DNA of 64,000 nt from Alkalimarinus sediminis (GTDB lineage: Bacteria; Pseudomonadota; Gammaproteobacteria; Pseudomonadales; Oleiphilaceae), in assembly GCF_026427595.1 (NCBI RefSeq), contig NZ_CP101527.1, positions 1,249,001 to 1,313,000 of the forward strand, read 5' to 3'. Below the pieces are notes generated by a model. The model saw only the letters and a list, made by a program, of their open reading frames with translations, searched no databases and was not told the DNA's origin. Shown piece by piece: positions 1-11,805 of the stretch (its first letter is position 1; each line of letters begins with the position of its first letter). Made by a program: the position numbers and the translations under genes.

Positions 1-1
1 C

Positions 2-352
2 TATCTGATTGCCCCAACGACCACAGAAGATCGAATTGAAGCGATCTGTGAGGCGAGCTCAGGCTACGTCTACTATGTTTCGGTAAAAGGTGTAACAGGT
101 TCTGCTAGCCTTGATGTGGATAGTGTTGCAGAAAAACTGGCTGTCATACGTGGTAAAAGCGATATTCCAGTGGGTGTTGGTTTTGGTATTAAAGACGCTG
201 AGTCTGCAGCCGCTGTTGCAAAAGTTGCGGATGGCGTAATTGTGGGGAGTGTCTTAGTGAACACAATTGCTGCCAATATTAATGACCATGAGGCTATTAA
301 GTCCAAAATTTACCAAATAATGTCATCGATGCGCCAGGCGATGGATGCTTAA
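2..352 (+). CDS. trpA: Tryptophan synthase alpha subunit, 3' part
   Basis: The frame is open from the window edge and ends in TAA at 350-352. Only the C-terminal part, about 116 residues, is present; the start lies to the left. The stretch LIAPTT-EDRI followed by [14 protein letters not shown] is the TrpA signature around the phosphate-binding end of the TIM barrel, and [13 protein letters not shown] is the other conserved phosphate loop. TrpA cleaves indole-3-glycerol phosphate to indole and glyceraldehyde 3-phosphate for the TrpB subunit. It lies directly upstream of accD, as in many gammaproteobacteria. The family assignment is firm. Confidence 0.95.
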   Translation, partial: YLIAPTTTEDRIEAICEASSGYVYYVSVKGVTGSASLDVDSVAEKLAVIRGKSDIPVGVGFGIKDAESAAAVAKVADGVIVGSVLVNTIAANINDHEAIKSKIYQIMSSMRQAMDA

Positions 353-408
353 ACAATCGCTATTTGCAATAGTGAGAACGGTAGACGGTCTTGAAAAAGG
401 AGTAGGTG

Positions 409-1293
409 GTGAGCAGTTGGCTTGATAAAATTGTACCTAGTGTTATTCGGTCTGAGCCCTCACAAAAAAGCACTGTGCCCGAGGGGTTGTGGAAAAAATG
501 TCCCAAATGCGAAAGTGTTTTATATAGGCCAGAACTAGAGAAAAATCTTGAGGTCTGCCCTAAGTGTCAGCATCACATGCGCTTAACTGCTCGCAAAAGA
601 ATCGACATATTTCTTGATCCTGAAGACCGTGAAGAGATTGCTCCAGACCTTGCGCCAAACGACCGACTTAAGTTTAAAGATAGTAAAAAATATAAAGATC
701 GACTGTTAGCAAATCAGAAAGCAACGGGCGAGAAGGATGCTTTGGTCTGTTTTAAAGGTAAAGTATCGCAGATCCCAATGGTGGTGGTTGCCTTTGAGTT
801 TAAATTTTTGGGTGGCTCGATGGGCGCAGTGGTGGGTGAGAAATTTACCAGAGCCGCTAATATCGCCATGGCGCAAGGTATTCCACTTGTCTGTTTTAGT
901 GCGAGTGGTGGTGCGAGAATGCAGGAAGCACTCACGTCATTAATGCAAATGGCCAAAACTTCTGCAGTTTTAGAAAGAATGAAAACAAAGGGCATACCCT
1001 TTATTTCAGTCATGACCGACCCAGTATTTGGTGGCGTATCTGCAAGTCTTGCTATGTTGGGGGATGTAAATGTTTCTGAACCTAATGCACTCATCGGCTT
1101 CGCCGGGCCTAGGGTTATAGAGCAAACAGTAAGAGAGAAGCTTCCGGAAGGTTTTCAGCGAAGTGAGTTTTTATTAGAGCATGGGGTGATTGATATGATC
1201 GTATCCCGCCACCAGATGAGAGCTCGCCTTGCTTCAGTACTGGCCAAGTTAACCGGACGAGCACACCCAGAAGATAGTGATGATAATGAGTAA
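409..1293 (+). CDS. accD: Acetyl-CoA carboxylase carboxyltransferase beta subunit
   Basis: AccD pairs with AccA to move the carboxyl group from biotin carboxyl carrier protein to acetyl-CoA, the first step of fatty acid synthesis in the cytoplasm. An N-terminal four-cysteine zinc ribbon is visible at C31, C34, C50 and C53, followed by a crotonase-type carboxyltransferase fold with [11 protein letters not shown] and the [10 protein letters not shown] loop. Two GTG codons stand in a row at 406 and 409. The AGGAG at 398-402 is better spaced from 409, which gives a start of MSSWLDK as in other AccD proteins. At 294 residues it is of normal length. The last codons overlap the start of folC, so the two are probably translationally coupled. 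Confidence 0.96.
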   Translation: MSSWLDKIVPSVIRSEPSQKSTVPEGLWKKCPKCESVLYRPELEKNLEVCPKCQHHMRLTARKRIDIFLDPEDREEIAPDLAPNDRLKFKDSKKYKDRLLANQKATGEKDALVCFKGKVSQIPMVVVAFEFKFLGGSMGAVVGEKFTRAANIAMAQGIPLVCFSASGGARMQEALTSLMQMAKTSAVLERMKTKGIPFISVMTDPVFGGVSASLAMLGDVNVSEPNALIGFAGPRVIEQTVREKLPEGFQRSEFLLEHGVIDMIVSRHQMRARLASVLAKLTGRAHPEDSDDNE

Positions 1294-2593
1294 TCAATAT
1301 CAGACAGAGCTTGACTCATGGCTTAACCGAATAGAGCAAAATCACCCCTCTGAGATTGAGATGGGGCTAGATAGAACGCTCACCGTCTACTCTAAACTCA
1401 GAAAAAAACGATTGGCAAAACGCATTGTTGTAGTCGCAGGTACCAATGGCAAAGGCTCGACTATTGCAGCGATGGAGCGATTGTTGTTAGATGCAGGTCA
1501 GCGGGTGGGTGTTTATACCTCCCCCCATATTAAGGCATATAACGAGCGTGTACGCATTGATGGTGAGCTTATTGATAATAAGCGCCTCGTTGATAGCTTT
1601 AATGAAGTAGAGCAGGCTCGAGGTGGTACGCCTTTGACCTATTTCGAATTCGGAACCCTTAGTGCTCTCTGCTGTTTTCAAAAAGAAGATCTCGATGTTG
1701 TGCTCCTTGAGGTAGGGCTAGGAGGGCGACTCGATGCCGTTAATATCGTCGACGCAGACCTATCGATCATCACCTCAGTCGATATTGATCATATTGAGTG
1801 GCTTGGTGATAATCGAGAAAGCATCGGCTTTGAAAAAGCGGGTATTTTCCGCCAAGGTGTGCCTGCTATCTATGGTGAGGGCAACCCACCCCACAGTGTT
1901 ATTCAACAAGCTAACGCCCAACAGATCAATCTGCTCACCTATCAGCAGCATTTTGGCATGGGGGCGCAAGAGAACAATAGCAGTAACCAATATGACTGGC
2001 TTTACCAACCTCAGAGACAACATCAAAGTCAGCGTACAACGGCCTATATCGCTCAACCCGATGGCGAGTCGAAAGATATTTCGATGCCTTTCAGTTTGCT
2101 GCCTGAGAGCAATCTATTAACCGCTGTTCAAGCGATGCAGTGTTTAGGTTATGCCGTCGATAATGAGCAGGTACACCAGAGTCTAGACGGTTTTGCTGTC
2201 GATGGTCGTTTTCAGGTTTATGATACTGACCCGCTGGTGTTGTTGGATGTTGGACATAACCCGCATGCTGCAAAATTCCTCGCTAGCCGATTAGCAGGGA
2301 TAAAAAGAAACCGACCCGTGTATGGGGTCTTTTCAATGTTAGCAGACAAGGATGTTCAAGGGGTTATCGAAGGGCTTGGTAGCCAGATTACCGAATGGCA
2401 TGTGGCTCCTTTAGTTTGTGATAGGGCAATGGCTATCTCCGAGATATGTGAAGGGCTTACTAGGTATAATCAAGTTTACTTTGAACATGACTCTCTTGAT
2501 ATGGCATATCAAAAAGCGCGTAATGCAGCCAAACAAAATGACGGTATTGTAATGTGTTTTGGCTCCTTTCATGTTGTATCTGATATAGACTAA
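1286..2593 (+). CDS. folC: Bifunctional folylpolyglutamate / dihydrofolate synthase
   Basis: FolC adds glutamate to dihydropteroate and to reduced folates, using ATP, in the cytoplasm. The P-loop GTNGKGST lies near residues 50-57, and the Mur-ligase-type motifs [12 protein letters not shown] and DVGHNPHAA are intact. The frame could open at GTG 1277 or ATG 1280. ATG 1286 (MSNQYQTE) overlaps the accD stop as ATGAGTAA and is the most natural choice. The protein is about 435 residues, a usual length. It sits in the accD-folC-dedD-cvpA-purF order conserved in pseudomonads. Confidence 0.94.
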   Translation: MSNQYQTELDSWLNRIEQNHPSEIEMGLDRTLTVYSKLRKKRLAKRIVVVAGTNGKGSTIAAMERLLLDAGQRVGVYTSPHIKAYNERVRIDGELIDNKRLVDSFNEVEQARGGTPLTYFEFGTLSALCCFQKEDLDVVLLEVGLGGRLDAVNIVDADLSIITSVDIDHIEWLGDNRESIGFEKAGIFRQGVPAIYGEGNPPHSVIQQANAQQINLLTYQQHFGMGAQENNSSNQYDWLYQPQRQHQSQRTTAYIAQPDGESKDISMPFSLLPESNLLTAVQAMQCLGYAVDNEQVHQSLDGFAVDGRFQVYDTDPLVLLDVGHNPHAAKFLASRLAGIKRNRPVYGVFSMLADKDVQGVIEGLGSQITEWHVAPLVCDRAMAISEICEGLTRYNQVYFEHDSLDMAYQKARNAAKQNDGIVMCFGSFHVVSDID

Positions 2594-2637
2594 CAGGGTT
2601 GTTCGTTTTAAAGCGTTTTATATAAAAGAGAATCGAA

Positions 2638-3339
2638 ATGGATGGATTAAAACAAAGAGTTGTAGGCGCGTTAGTGATTGTCTCGCTTGCTGTAATTTTT
2701 TTACCGATGATTTTTGATGAGCCTCATCAGCCTTCAAAAACACAGTTGATTCCGATACCTGTGCAATCTGAGTTGCCGGTCATTACAATAAACTCCCCGC
2801 AGAAGCCTGATTTTAAAATTATTGAAGGTGCTGACGAGGCCCAAGCAAACTCAGAACGCCAAGGAGTTCAGCCTCAGAAGTCATCAACTGACTCCCCTGA
2901 TGCAAGTAGTGAAGCTAATGTTTCTCACTCTGCCAGTAATGAAGCAGAGAGTAGCAAAAAACCAGCTAATGTCAGCACAGAAAAACAGAATGATGTTGCC
3001 GTTAAGGACGGTGCTGAAATTAAGAGCAGTAGTATTGATGCGAAGAAATCTAATGTTGAAAAGAGTGATAAAGCGACATCAGTGTTTCAAGAAAAAGCGT
3101 TAAGTAACGTTTGGATGGTTCAGTTAGGTACTTTTGGTAATCATAAAAATGCTTATAACCTTCGGGACTCTTTGCGTAAAGATGGCTTCGATGGCCACAC
3201 CACTAAAGTCGATAAAGATGGTAAGCAGCTTGTGCGCGTATTTAGTGGCCCCTATGCTGATAAAACCCATGCCGATAAAGTTAAAAAGCAGCTAGATAAA
3301 AAGTATAAACTAAACACATTAGTGGTTCATTTTAAGTAG
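2638..3339 (+). CDS. dedD: SPOR-domain inner-membrane division protein DedD
   Basis: This 233-residue protein has a short cytoplasmic start, one transmembrane helix at about residues 7-26, a long Ser/Glu/Lys-rich linker of low complexity (about 45-150), and a C-terminal SPOR domain (about 155-232) opening with WMVQLGTFGNHKNA. SPOR domains bind denuded septal peptidoglycan, so a role at the division septum is expected. Its place between folC and cvpA matches DedD in E. coli and pseudomonads. The linker is poorly conserved in the family, and its composition is not evidence of damage. Confidence 0.9.
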   Translation: MDGLKQRVVGALVIVSLAVIFLPMIFDEPHQPSKTQLIPIPVQSELPVITINSPQKPDFKIIEGADEAQANSERQGVQPQKSSTDSPDASSEANVSHSASNEAESSKKPANVSTEKQNDVAVKDGAEIKSSSIDAKKSNVEKSDKATSVFQEKALSNVWMVQLGTFGNHKNAYNLRDSLRKDGFDGHTTKVDKDGKQLVRVFSGPYADKTHADKVKKQLDKKYKLNTLVVHFK

Positions 3340-3376
3340 TCGTGCTTTGACTTTAATAAGCAAGTAATGAATGTCG

Positions 3377-3405
3377 TTGGTTAAGTGTATTTTCTTTGCT
3401 AGAAT
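3377..3405 (+). promoter_or_regulatory. Sigma-70 promoter of cvpA-purF
   Basis: TTGGTT (3377-3382) and TAGAAT (3400-3405) are separated by 17 bp in the dedD-cvpA gap. Initiation would fall near 3412, about 30 bases before the cvpA start. No PurR-like palindrome was seen here. Confidence 0.6.
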
Positions 3406-3443
3406 GCGCGCCATAACAACCTATCACTAGATGAACTATTTAT

Positions 3444-3932
3444 ATGTTTAATTGGGCAGACTGGTCTATCTTGGCGATCATTTCTATATCCAGCCTTTTC
3501 AGTTTAAAAAGGGGCTTCGTAAAAGAAGCGTTATCCCTTGTGACTTGGGTTGCAGCCTTTATAATTGCTCGAACCTTCAATCCTAATTTACAAACGCTAC
3601 TCGTCGACCTTATAGATACGGTTGTTTTGCGTGCAGTAGCTGCCTTTGCAATTCTATTTATCGGCACGCTAATAGTGGGTGCGATTATTAATAATTTAAT
3701 TGGATTGCTTGTAAAAATAACCGGTCTATCAACAACAGATCGGTTATTAGGCGTCATTTTTGGTGTGGCAAGAGGTGTGATTATTGTCGTCGTGACGATT
3801 GCACTCTTAAGGGTTACACCGATGGTAGATGATACATGGTGGAAAGAATCGGTGATGATTACTAAGCTCCAAGTATTAGAGCAGTGGTCAAGGACCGTGT
3901 TTGAAGATCAGTTTTCAGTTTTTATGAGTTAG
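3444..3932 (+). CDS. cvpA: CvpA family membrane protein
   Basis: This 162-residue inner-membrane protein has about four hydrophobic helices. It starts with FNWADWSILAIISISSLFSLKRGF, the characteristic CvpA opening, and the GxxxG-rich LLGVIFGVARG segment follows near residue 105. The family was named for a need in colicin V production, and its members affect envelope homeostasis and virulence in several bacteria; the molecular activity is unknown. It is followed by purF after 116 bases, the standard arrangement. The promoter at 3377-3405 probably drives both genes. Confidence 0.93.
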   Translation: MFNWADWSILAIISISSLFSLKRGFVKEALSLVTWVAAFIIARTFNPNLQTLLVDLIDTVVLRAVAAFAILFIGTLIVGAIINNLIGLLVKITGLSTTDRLLGVIFGVARGVIIVVVTIALLRVTPMVDDTWWKESVMITKLQVLEQWSRTVFEDQFSVFMS

Positions 3933-4048
3933 GGGGTATTAGTATCCTTTATGGATCCTAACGTTGTCGGGCTCTAATAGCTCAGGCAGACCCTAAATCT
4001 GGTGAGATTTACTTAATATCTTGTTTATGCCCAAGTGAGGTAGCTTTA

Positions 4049-5569
4049 ATGTGCGGTATTGTAGGAATTGTTGGAAAAACCAATGTTAACCAGGTGCTAT
4101 ATGATGCACTGACGGTTTTACAGCATCGGGGACAGGACGCCGCGGGTATTGTAACTTATCAGGATGATCGTTTTTTCTTAAGAAAAGACAACGGTTTGGT
4201 TAAGGATGTTTTCCGCACTCGCCACATGCGCAGATTAGTAGGTAATGTGGGTATAGGGCATGTTCGTTACCCAACCGCGGGTTCTTCAAGCTCGGCAGAA
4301 GCACAGCCATTTTATGTTAATTCACCATACGGTATTACGCTGGCTCACAATGGTAACCTCACCAACACTCACGAGCTAGCAGAAGGGCTGCTCCGGTCTG
4401 ATTTAAGACATATCAATACCAACTCTGATTCCGAAGTGCTACTGAATGTTTTTGCTCATGAATTGCAGAAACAAGGGAAGTTAGTTCCTACACAGGTAGA
4501 AATATTCGAAGCTGTTAAAGCGGTTCATAAACGTTGCAAAGGCGCTTACGCTGTCATAGCGATGGTGACAGGCTATGGTATTGTGGCATTTCGTGATCCG
4601 CATGGTATTCGTCCAGTTTGTTATGGTAAGCGTGAAACCGAACAAGGCACTGAGTACATGATTGCATCTGAAAGTGTGGCCTTGAGTGCTGAAGGTTTTA
4701 CCTTGGTAAGAGATATAGACCCGGGCGAGGCCATTTATATAGAAACTGATGGTCAGTTATATAATCAGCAGTGCGCTGAAAACCCACAGCTTACCCCATG
4801 TATTTTTGAACATGTCTATTTTGCTCGCCCTGATTCAATTATAGATAAAGTGTCAGTCTATAAAGCAAGATTGAGAATGGGTGAAAAGCTTGCTGAAAAG
4901 ATGATGAAAGAGTGTCCTGACTACGATATAGATGTAGTTATGCCAATACCCGATACTAGTCGAACTTCTGCAATGCAAATGGCTTATCGTCTTGGCGTTA
5001 AGTTTAGAGAGGGGTTTATCAAGAACCGCTATATCGGTCGAACGTTTATTATGCCTGGGCAAAGTCAGCGCAAGAAGTCAGTGCGTCAGAAATTAAACCC
5101 CATTGAGTTGGAGTTTAAAGGCAAAAACGTATTATTGGTTGATGACTCTATTGTTAGAGGTACGACTTGTCGCGAGATTGTTCAAATGGCGCGTGATGCC
5201 GGCGCAAATAAGGTGTTTTTCGCGTCTGCCGCCCCTGAGGTGCGCTTTCCTAACGTTTATGGCATCGATATGCCTGCAGCGAGTGAGCTAATTGCACACA
5301 ACCGAACAGTTGATGAGATTCAAGAAGCAATCGGTGCAGACTGGTTGATCTATCAAAACCTAGACGATTTGATCGAGTGCGCTAAAGAGGGTAATGCCTC
5401 AATTGAACAGTTTGATTGCTCTGTGTTCAATGGTGAGTATATCGCAGGTGATATTACCCCCGAATACCTAGACAAACTTGAGAAAGCACGTAACGAGAGC
5501 AGTAAGCGCAAAAAGAATAAAGAGTTTGATGATGACCACACGGTCATCGACCTTCATAACAACGATTGA
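4049..5569 (+). CDS. purF: Amidophosphoribosyltransferase
   Basis: PurF catalyses the committed step of purine synthesis: PRPP plus glutamine gives phosphoribosylamine. The N-terminal glutaminase has Cys2 as nucleophile (MCGIVGIVG, with the initiator Met removed). [10 protein letters not shown] and the AHNGNLTN glutamine site follow. The C-terminal phosphoribosyltransferase carries the PRPP loop [12 protein letters not shown] near residue 365. At 506 residues it is of normal length. The TGA at 5567 lies six bases before the metZ ATG, so the genes are probably cotranscribed. Confidence 0.97.
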   Translation: MCGIVGIVGKTNVNQVLYDALTVLQHRGQDAAGIVTYQDDRFFLRKDNGLVKDVFRTRHMRRLVGNVGIGHVRYPTAGSSSSAEAQPFYVNSPYGITLAHNGNLTNTHELAEGLLRSDLRHINTNSDSEVLLNVFAHELQKQGKLVPTQVEIFEAVKAVHKRCKGAYAVIAMVTGYGIVAFRDPHGIRPVCYGKRETEQGTEYMIASESVALSAEGFTLVRDIDPGEAIYIETDGQLYNQQCAENPQLTPCIFEHVYFARPDSIIDKVSVYKARLRMGEKLAEKMMKECPDYDIDVVMPIPDTSRTSAMQMAYRLGVKFREGFIKNRYIGRTFIMPGQSQRKKSVRQKLNPIELEFKGKNVLLVDDSIVRGTTCREIVQMARDAGANKVFFASAAPEVRFPNVYGIDMPAASELIAHNRTVDEIQEAIGADWLIYQNLDDLIECAKEGNASIEQFDCSVFNGEYIAGDITPEYLDKLEKARNESSKRKKNKEFDDDHTVIDLHNND

Positions 5570-5574
5570 GAATT

Positions 5575-6801
5575 ATGGCAAATAGTATACCAACAGAGGG
5601 TTCAATCCCCGTTGCTGAAATAGATGGCGCCGAACTAGATACGATTGCTATTAGAGCAGGTATTCATAGAACTCACGAGTTAGAGCATAGTGAGGCTATA
5701 TTTCCAACCTCTAGCTTTGTGTTTAATAACGCGGCGGAAGCTGCAGCACGTTTTAGTGGAGAGTCTGAAGGGAATATCTATTCCCGTTTCACCAACCCTA
5801 CCGTTAAAATGTTTGAAGAGCGTATAGCTGCCATGGAGGGGGGCGAACGGGCCGTTGCAACAGCGTCTGGTATGGCTGCAATTCTTAGTACGTGTGTGGC
5901 GCTCCTCAAGCAAGGTGACAATGTTGTTTGCTCAAGAAGTGTGTTTGGTACGACGAATGTATTTTTTGAAAAATACATGGCGAAGTTTGGTGTTACCACC
6001 ACCTTTGTTGACCTAACCGATATGGCTCAGTGGCGCGAGGCAGTGGGTGATAACACTCGCTTATTGTTTCTGGAAACGCCGTCCAACCCGCTATGCGAAA
6101 TTGGTGACATCAGAGGGTTAGCAGACCTTGCTCATGAGCATGACGCACTGTTGGTAGTTGATAACTGTTTCTGCACACCTGCGCTGCAAAGACCGCTTTC
6201 ATTAGGTGCAGATATAGTAGTGCACTCCGCCACTAAGTACCTAGATGGCCAAGGTCGATGCGTGGGTGGTGTTGTAGTAGGAAATAACCAGCATATGGAA
6301 GAGGTCTTTGGCTTTTTAAGATCCGCTGGTCCTACTATGAGCCCGTTTAATGCTTGGGTCTTCTTAAAGGGGCTGGAAACCCTCTGTATTCGGATGAAAG
6401 CCCATAGTGAAAGTGCTCTCGCGATTGCTCAGTGGTTGAATGCCAAAAGCTCAGTCGAGTCGGTATTTTATACCGGGCTAAAGAACCATGCTCAACATGA
6501 GCTTGCGAAACAACAGCAGACCGGATTTGGTGGTGTCTTGTCATTTAGGATAAAAGGCGGCAGAGAAGAGGCGTGGAAGTTTATAGATGGCGTTCAGTTT
6601 TTGTCTATCACCGCTAATCTTGGAGATACAAAGTCGACCATCACTCATCCGGCAACAACAACCCATGGGCGTTTATCGGATGAAAGCAAGGAACGAAGCG
6701 GGATTACTGAAAACCTCATCAGAATTTCTGTAGGGTTGGAGTCTGTTGAAGATATCAAAAAAGATCTCCAGTCAGGCTTTGTATCGGCAGGGTTGGAGTA
6801 A
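5575..6801 (+). CDS. metZ: O-succinylhomoserine sulfhydrylase
   Basis: This is a PLP enzyme of the Cys/Met metabolism family, making homocysteine directly from O-succinylhomoserine and sulfide. The PLP lysine lies at about residue 221 in SATKYLDGQG. The substrate loops SRFTNPT and MAAILSTCVALL are typical of the MetZ branch, and the C-terminal SITANLGDTKSTITHPATTTH is intact. Position next to purF is the pseudomonad order for metZ, which separates it from metB and metC. The frame also opens at TTG 5566, but ATG 5575 is preferred. It is about 408 residues. Confidence 0.93.
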   Translation: MANSIPTEGSIPVAEIDGAELDTIAIRAGIHRTHELEHSEAIFPTSSFVFNNAAEAAARFSGESEGNIYSRFTNPTVKMFEERIAAMEGGERAVATASGMAAILSTCVALLKQGDNVVCSRSVFGTTNVFFEKYMAKFGVTTTFVDLTDMAQWREAVGDNTRLLFLETPSNPLCEIGDIRGLADLAHEHDALLVVDNCFCTPALQRPLSLGADIVVHSATKYLDGQGRCVGGVVVGNNQHMEEVFGFLRSAGPTMSPFNAWVFLKGLETLCIRMKAHSESALAIAQWLNAKSSVESVFYTGLKNHAQHELAKQQQTGFGGVLSFRIKGGREEAWKFIDGVQFLSITANLGDTKSTITHPATTTHGRLSDESKERSGITENLIRISVGLESVEDIKKDLQSGFVSAGLE

Positions 6802-6832
6802 CACGTCTACGTCAACTTAAAGTCGGTAAATG

Positions 6833-6862
6833 GCGCTATATTTCATATATATAGCGCTTCTT
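6833..6862 (+). terminator. Hairpin after metZ
   Basis: GCGCTATAT (6833-6841) pairs with ATATAGCGC (6849-6857), followed by TTCTTTCT. It is a plausible Rho-independent terminator for the purF-metZ transcript, with a modest U tract. Confidence 0.55.
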
Positions 6863-6990
6863 TCTGAGAAACATTCTATACTTTAAACACTATATTAAGT
6901 TTATCTTTTCATTTGTTGAACCACGAAGGTGATTTAGCGCTTTAGAAACGATACACTTCTTCCTTGTATTACAACAATATCCCACTCGGT

Positions 6991-9603
6991 ATGAATGAAG
7001 CAGAAGCAAAAGTAGATAAACAAGGTCGATTTCAGGCTTATATTTCTCAAGGTGTAAGAGAGGGCGCGTTAATTGGGCTTGTAGCACTCTGTGTCTACCT
7101 GTTTATGGCGCTGATTTCATACAACCCTGAGGATCCCGGTTGGGCTAATACGGGTCATAATCAAGTTGCAACCAACTATGCTGGTCGAACGGGGGCGTGG
7201 TTTGCTAACGTTCTTTTCTACTTTTTTGGTTATGTCGCTTATTTATTTCCGTTATTAATTTCATACAAAGCCTGGCTTCAGTTTCACAATCGACATAAGA
7301 AAATGGAGTTTCATTGGCCTCTTTTTTTCGTCAGGCTATTGGGCTTTGTGCTCGTACTCATTAGTGCTACTGGCCTTCTGTCGATTTATTCTATTGCAGG
7401 GCTTCCAATCTCATCTGGTGGAGTTTTAGGACAGGAAATCTCTGCTAGCATGCTAAAAGCATTTAACTTATCTGGTAGTAGTTTACTGCTAGTGGCTATT
7501 TTTTTATTCTCAATTACTGTGTTTACGGGGCTCTCTTGGCTAAAGTTGATGGACCGTACCGGAGCGTTAACGCTTAAACTGGCTTACAAGTTGATAGCTG
7601 GTTTTAAGCGATTTAAAGCGTATATCGCCGAGAGATCTGCAGACGCTCATGAACGAAAAGCGGATAAAGAGCGACAACAGAGTTCTGCTAAACAAACGGC
7701 GGTAAAAGAGCCGCCTTTATTGCTGGATGAAGTAAGCGTGGGCTCAGAAAACGAGCCTCAGCGAAATTCTTTATTTAGCAAAATAAAGAATAGAGTGGCG
7801 CTTAAGAAACACGCTAAAGCTGAAGGTCTTAATGAGCATTCAGTATCGCCAAAACGTGTTGATCCGGTTTTGGGGGGGATTGAGCAACACCAGGTAGAGG
7901 TTGGCCGAGACCGTTCAAAAGAGAGCAAACAACACTCAACAGCGATAGAAAAAATAGTAGCGAAAGAAAAAATAATAGCGGAAGAAGATCAGAAGGGTAA
8001 AGGGTTAAAAATTGCACCGTTCTTAAAAAAGAGCAGCCAGTCAGAAAGCAAGCGTGTTGCAAAAGAGAAGCAAGGCAAGTTATTTGCCTTCGAGGAGGGG
8101 CGTTTACCGCCTATAACGTTACTTGACCCTCCCGAAAAAATTAAAGAGCAGGGTTACTCAAAAGAGGTGCTTGAACACTTATCTCGTTTGCTAGAAGAAA
8201 AGCTTGGAGACTTTGGTGTATCGATAGAAGTGGTAGAGGTTAATCCAGGCCCTGTTATTACTCGCTTTGAAATACAGCCTGCACCGGGGGTTAAAGTTAG
8301 TCGAATTACTAACTTGGCTAAAGACTTAGCGCGCTCTTTGGCTGTACTTAGTGTCAGGGTGGTCGAAGTAATACCGGGTAAATCTGTTGTAGGTATAGAA
8401 ATACCTAACGAAAAGAGGCAGATAGTTCGGTTTAGTGAGGTGTTATCGACGAAAGAGTTTGATGACTCTCAATCGCCCTTAACGTTGGCGCTCGGTAATG
8501 ATATTGCGGGTGATCCGATTGTCGTTGACTTGGCAAAGATGCCCCACCTATTGGTAGCAGGTACTACGGGTTCAGGTAAATCTGTAGGTGTTAATGCCAT
8601 GCTTCTGAGTATGCTTTATAAATCGACACCTGAAGAGGTTCGGTTAATAATGATTGACCCGAAAATGCTTGAGCTATCTATCTACGATGGTATCCCGCAT
8701 TTGCTGACCCCGGTCGTTACCGATATGAAAGAAGCTGCCAACTCTCTACGTTGGTGTGTTGCTGAGATGGAGCGCCGATATCGGTTGATGGCGGCGCTAG
8801 GGGTTAGAAACCTTGCTGGTTATAACCGCAAAGTTAAAGATGGAATAGAAGCCGGTGAGCCGCTTAAAGACCCGCTTTGGAAACCAGATGAGAATCTTTT
8901 GAATGGTGAAGAAGACAGACCAGAACTAACCACACTGCCTTGTGTCGTTGTAGTGGTTGATGAATTTGCTGACATGATGATGATTGTTGGTAAAAAGGTT
9001 GAAGAACTTATCGCTCGAATTGCTCAAAAAGCCCGTGCTGCAGGTATTCACCTAATACTGGCAACACAACGGCCATCTGTAGATGTTATTACAGGCCTCA
9101 TAAAAGCAAATGTTCCCACCAGAATTGCCTTCCAGGTATCATCACGAATCGACTCTCGAACCATTTTAGATCAGGGTGGTGCAGAACAGTTGCTAGGGCA
9201 TGGTGATATGCTATATATGCCGCCGGGCACAGGTATGCCTATACGAGTTCATGGAGCTTTCGTATCTGATGATGAGGTACATCGTACCGTTGATGACTGG
9301 AAGCAGAGAGGAGAGCCTGATTATATCGAAGAGATACTAACCGGAGGTGATACCTCAGAGGCGATACCAGGGCTGTCCGGTGAAAGCAGTGGTGACAGTG
9401 AACAAGACGCACTGTTTGATGAAGCGGTCGCATTTGTGACAGAAACGCGAAGGGCCTCTATCTCTTCAGTACAACGTAAATTAAAAATTGGCTATAACCG
9501 AGCCGCTAATCTCGTAGAAGCGATGGAAGCTGCCGGAGTCGTTAGTGAGGCAGGGCATAACGGAGCCCGAGAAGTTTTGGCACCACCGCCACCAAAGGAT
9601 TAA
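6991..9603 (+). CDS. ftsK: DNA translocase FtsK
   Basis: FtsK pumps chromosome DNA toward dif at the closing septum and activates XerCD. An N-terminal membrane domain with about four helices (residues 25-175) is followed by a charged Lys/Glu/Ser linker (about 200-370) and the RecA-like motor. Walker A is [10 protein letters not shown] near residue 525, Walker B is [11 protein letters not shown], and a C-terminal winged-helix gamma domain reads KOPS ([22 protein letters not shown]). The frame also opens at TTG 6964, but ATG 6991 gives a normal MNEAEAK start. At about 870 residues it has the short-linker form. lolA and rarA follow as in pseudomonads. Confidence 0.95.
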   Translation: MNEAEAKVDKQGRFQAYISQGVREGALIGLVALCVYLFMALISYNPEDPGWANTGHNQVATNYAGRTGAWFANVLFYFFGYVAYLFPLLISYKAWLQFHNRHKKMEFHWPLFFVRLLGFVLVLISATGLLSIYSIAGLPISSGGVLGQEISASMLKAFNLSGSSLLLVAIFLFSITVFTGLSWLKLMDRTGALTLKLAYKLIAGFKRFKAYIAERSADAHERKADKERQQSSAKQTAVKEPPLLLDEVSVGSENEPQRNSLFSKIKNRVALKKHAKAEGLNEHSVSPKRVDPVLGGIEQHQVEVGRDRSKESKQHSTAIEKIVAKEKIIAEEDQKGKGLKIAPFLKKSSQSESKRVAKEKQGKLFAFEEGRLPPITLLDPPEKIKEQGYSKEVLEHLSRLLEEKLGDFGVSIEVVEVNPGPVITRFEIQPAPGVKVSRITNLAKDLARSLAVLSVRVVEVIPGKSVVGIEIPNEKRQIVRFSEVLSTKEFDDSQSPLTLALGNDIAGDPIVVDLAKMPHLLVAGTTGSGKSVGVNAMLLSMLYKSTPEEVRLIMIDPKMLELSIYDGIPHLLTPVVTDMKEAANSLRWCVAEMERRYRLMAALGVRNLAGYNRKVKDGIEAGEPLKDPLWKPDENLLNGEEDRPELTTLPCVVVVVDEFADMMMIVGKKVEELIARIAQKARAAGIHLILATQRPSVDVITGLIKANVPTRIAFQVSSRIDSRTILDQGGAEQLLGHGDMLYMPPGTGMPIRVHGAFVSDDEVHRTVDDWKQRGEPDYIEEILTGGDTSEAIPGLSGESSGDSEQDALFDEAVAFVTETRRASISSVQRKLKIGYNRAANLVEAMEAAGVVSEAGHNGAREVLAPPPPKD

Positions 9604-9620
9604 ACCAGGAATATAACTAG

Positions 9621-10280
9621 ATGATGATGCGTCATAAAGCAGTGTTTAAACATATCATACGTTTTATAGTGGCACTTAATATTGCCTTGTTACCGTCTCT
9701 CAGCTACTCAACTGAGGCGACAAAACTGTTGATACAGCAGCTCGAGCAACTGCAATCAATTGAAGCTCACTTTGTGCAGTATGTGGTTGATAAGGCCGGT
9801 ACATCGGTACAAGAAAGCAGAGGTGTATTAAAGGCCAAACGGCCAGGATTATTCTATTGGCACACAGAGCCACCGCTAGAGCAGGTGATAGTTTCTGATG
9901 GCAAAAACGTCATCGTATATGATCCTGATCTTGAGCAAGCGACGGTTCAACCTGTTTCTGAACAACTATCTCATACTCCCGCGCTACTATTTAGCGGAGA
10001 CGTTAAAAAATTAGGTGAAAGTTATCTTGTTCATCATAAGCAGTGGGATAAAACAGTTGACCAATTTGTGTTGATGCCAAGAGGCGCTGATTCACTGTTT
10101 GAGTCTTTACGTTTGCGCTTTGACCAAGGTGTTCTAGTTGAAATGAGGTTAACCGACTCACTGGGTCAAAAAAGCACTATTGGCTTTAATGATGCAAAAA
10201 TTAACAGTGGCTTGACCGATCAACAGTTTGAATTTGTGATTCCAGAAGGTACGGATGTTATTCGGGAGATAATCCAGTAA
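9621..10280 (+). CDS. lolA: Outer-membrane lipoprotein carrier protein LolA
   Basis: LolA takes lipoproteins released by LolCDE across the periplasm to LolB. A signal peptide is visible: a basic start, a hydrophobic core [16 protein letters not shown], and a likely cut near YST-EA. The mature part has the LolA features [15 protein letters not shown] and [24 protein letters not shown]. At 219 residues including the signal it is of usual length. Three ATG codons open the frame (9621, 9624, 9627) and the first is used here. The stop overlaps the rarA start by one base (TAATG). Confidence 0.94.
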   Translation: MMMRHKAVFKHIIRFIVALNIALLPSLSYSTEATKLLIQQLEQLQSIEAHFVQYVVDKAGTSVQESRGVLKAKRPGLFYWHTEPPLEQVIVSDGKNVIVYDPDLEQATVQPVSEQLSHTPALLFSGDVKKLGESYLVHHKQWDKTVDQFVLMPRGADSLFESLRLRFDQGVLVEMRLTDSLGQKSTIGFNDAKINSGLTDQQFEFVIPEGTDVIREIIQ

Positions 10281-11656
10281 TGACAGCAGACTTGGGTGAT
10301 GATCTGTTTGGCAGTCAAAAAAGCAGTGGAACTGCACCCGGGCAGTATCAACCTTTAGCGTCTCGAATGAGACCTAGAAATTTAGATGAATATATTGGTC
10401 AAGATCATATTCTAGGGGCTAATAAACCCTTGCGTGTCGCCGTCGAAAAAGGTGTGTTGCACTCTATGATTTTATGGGGCCCCCCTGGGGTTGGTAAAAC
10501 CAGTTTTGCACGTCTTTTGGCTGATTGCTGCGATGCCCATTTCGAAAGTATCTCTGCTGTATTAAGTGGCGTAAAAGATATAAGGGCTGCTATTGACCGG
10601 GCCAAAAATCTTAGGCTATCGGATGCTAAAGACACTATCCTGTTTGTTGATGAAATCCATCGTTTTAATAAAACTCAGCAAGATGCCTTTTTGCCCTTTG
10701 TGGAAGATGGTACGGTAATATTCGTAGGTGCAACCACTGAGAACCCTTCATTTGAATTAAACAACGCACTGCTTTCACGGGCTCGAGTATATACCCTTAA
10801 AAAGCTATCTGAAGTGGCGCTTACTAAGCTAATCATGAGCGCACTGAATGATGAGAGGGGGTTGGCCCATGAAAATATCTGTATTGACCAAGAATTAATC
10901 TCTTTGATAGCTAAAAGTGCAGATGGGGACGCAAGAAAAACGCTCAATATACTTGAGATTGCATCAGATTTGGCAGAAGTGGATGGCGAGAGCAAGCAGA
11001 TAACCAGGTCTGTTCTTCAAGAGGTCATGCAGTCAAGTCTGAAACAGTTCGACAAGGGTGGAGATATTTTCTATGAACAGATATCTGCCCTACATAAGTC
11101 GGTACGAGGCTCTGATCCGGATGGCGCGCTCTACTGGTATGTGAGAATGCTAGATGGCGGCTGTGATCCGCTCTATATCGCCAGACGGGTTGTCAGGATG
11201 GCGAGTGAAGATATCGGTAATGCGGACCCAAGGGCGCTGCAGGTTGCACTCAATGCGTGGGACACACAAACTCGCTTGGGTGCTCCAGAAGGGGAACTTA
11301 CGATCGCGCAAGCGATTATCTATTTGGCTGTTGCGGCAAAAAGTAATGCTGTTTATACCGCCTTTAATCAATGTCGTGCTGATATCAAAGCGTCGCCTGC
11401 TTACGACGTGCCTGAGCACTTGAGAAATGCGCCAACCCAATTGATGAAAGATATAGGGTATGGCGAAGAATATCGTTATGCCCATGATGAGCCCAACGCT
11501 TTTGCAGCTGGTGAGAATTATTTCCCTGAAGAGATGAGGGGTACTGTCTACTACAACCCGGTAGACCGAGGCCTTGAAGTTAAAATTTCAGATAAACTCA
11601 GATGGTTAAGAGAGCAAAATAGAGTAAGTGATAAAAAGCGTTATCATTCAGACTAG
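10280..11656 (+). CDS. rarA: Replication-associated recombination protein RarA (MgsA)
   Basis: This AAA+ ATPase of the clamp-loader group acts at stalled forks. Walker A is [14 protein letters not shown], Walker B is [10 protein letters not shown], and sensor 1 is [10 protein letters not shown]. The C-terminal tetramerisation region follows ([21 protein letters not shown]). At 458 residues it is close to E. coli RarA. It overlaps lolA by one base, so translational coupling is likely. The lolA-rarA-crcB-serS order is shared with Pseudomonas. Confidence 0.95.
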   Translation: MTADLGDDLFGSQKSSGTAPGQYQPLASRMRPRNLDEYIGQDHILGANKPLRVAVEKGVLHSMILWGPPGVGKTSFARLLADCCDAHFESISAVLSGVKDIRAAIDRAKNLRLSDAKDTILFVDEIHRFNKTQQDAFLPFVEDGTVIFVGATTENPSFELNNALLSRARVYTLKKLSEVALTKLIMSALNDERGLAHENICIDQELISLIAKSADGDARKTLNILEIASDLAEVDGESKQITRSVLQEVMQSSLKQFDKGGDIFYEQISALHKSVRGSDPDGALYWYVRMLDGGCDPLYIARRVVRMASEDIGNADPRALQVALNAWDTQTRLGAPEGELTIAQAIIYLAVAAKSNAVYTAFNQCRADIKASPAYDVPEHLRNAPTQLMKDIGYGEEYRYAHDEPNAFAAGENYFPEEMRGTVYYNPVDRGLEVKISDKLRWLREQNRVSDKKRYHSD

Positions 11657-11805
11657 ATACAACTTTACCGACTAAATAACATATATTTTCTGCTTTGGAC
11701 CTGCAGATTATCTTTGTGTAAATGGACAGAGTCTCAGTTAACAAAAAGTCAGTCATTCTTAACGGAAATTTCGTTGTTAATAGCATAAATTAAGGTACTA
11801 ATACT

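Noticed and set aside
714-1094. Minus-strand frame inside accD
   Set aside because: It is an antisense shadow of a complete, conserved gene with no start signal.
11657-11805. Fluoride riboswitch upstream of crcB
   Set aside because: None of the conserved crcB-motif segments could be found in the spacer.
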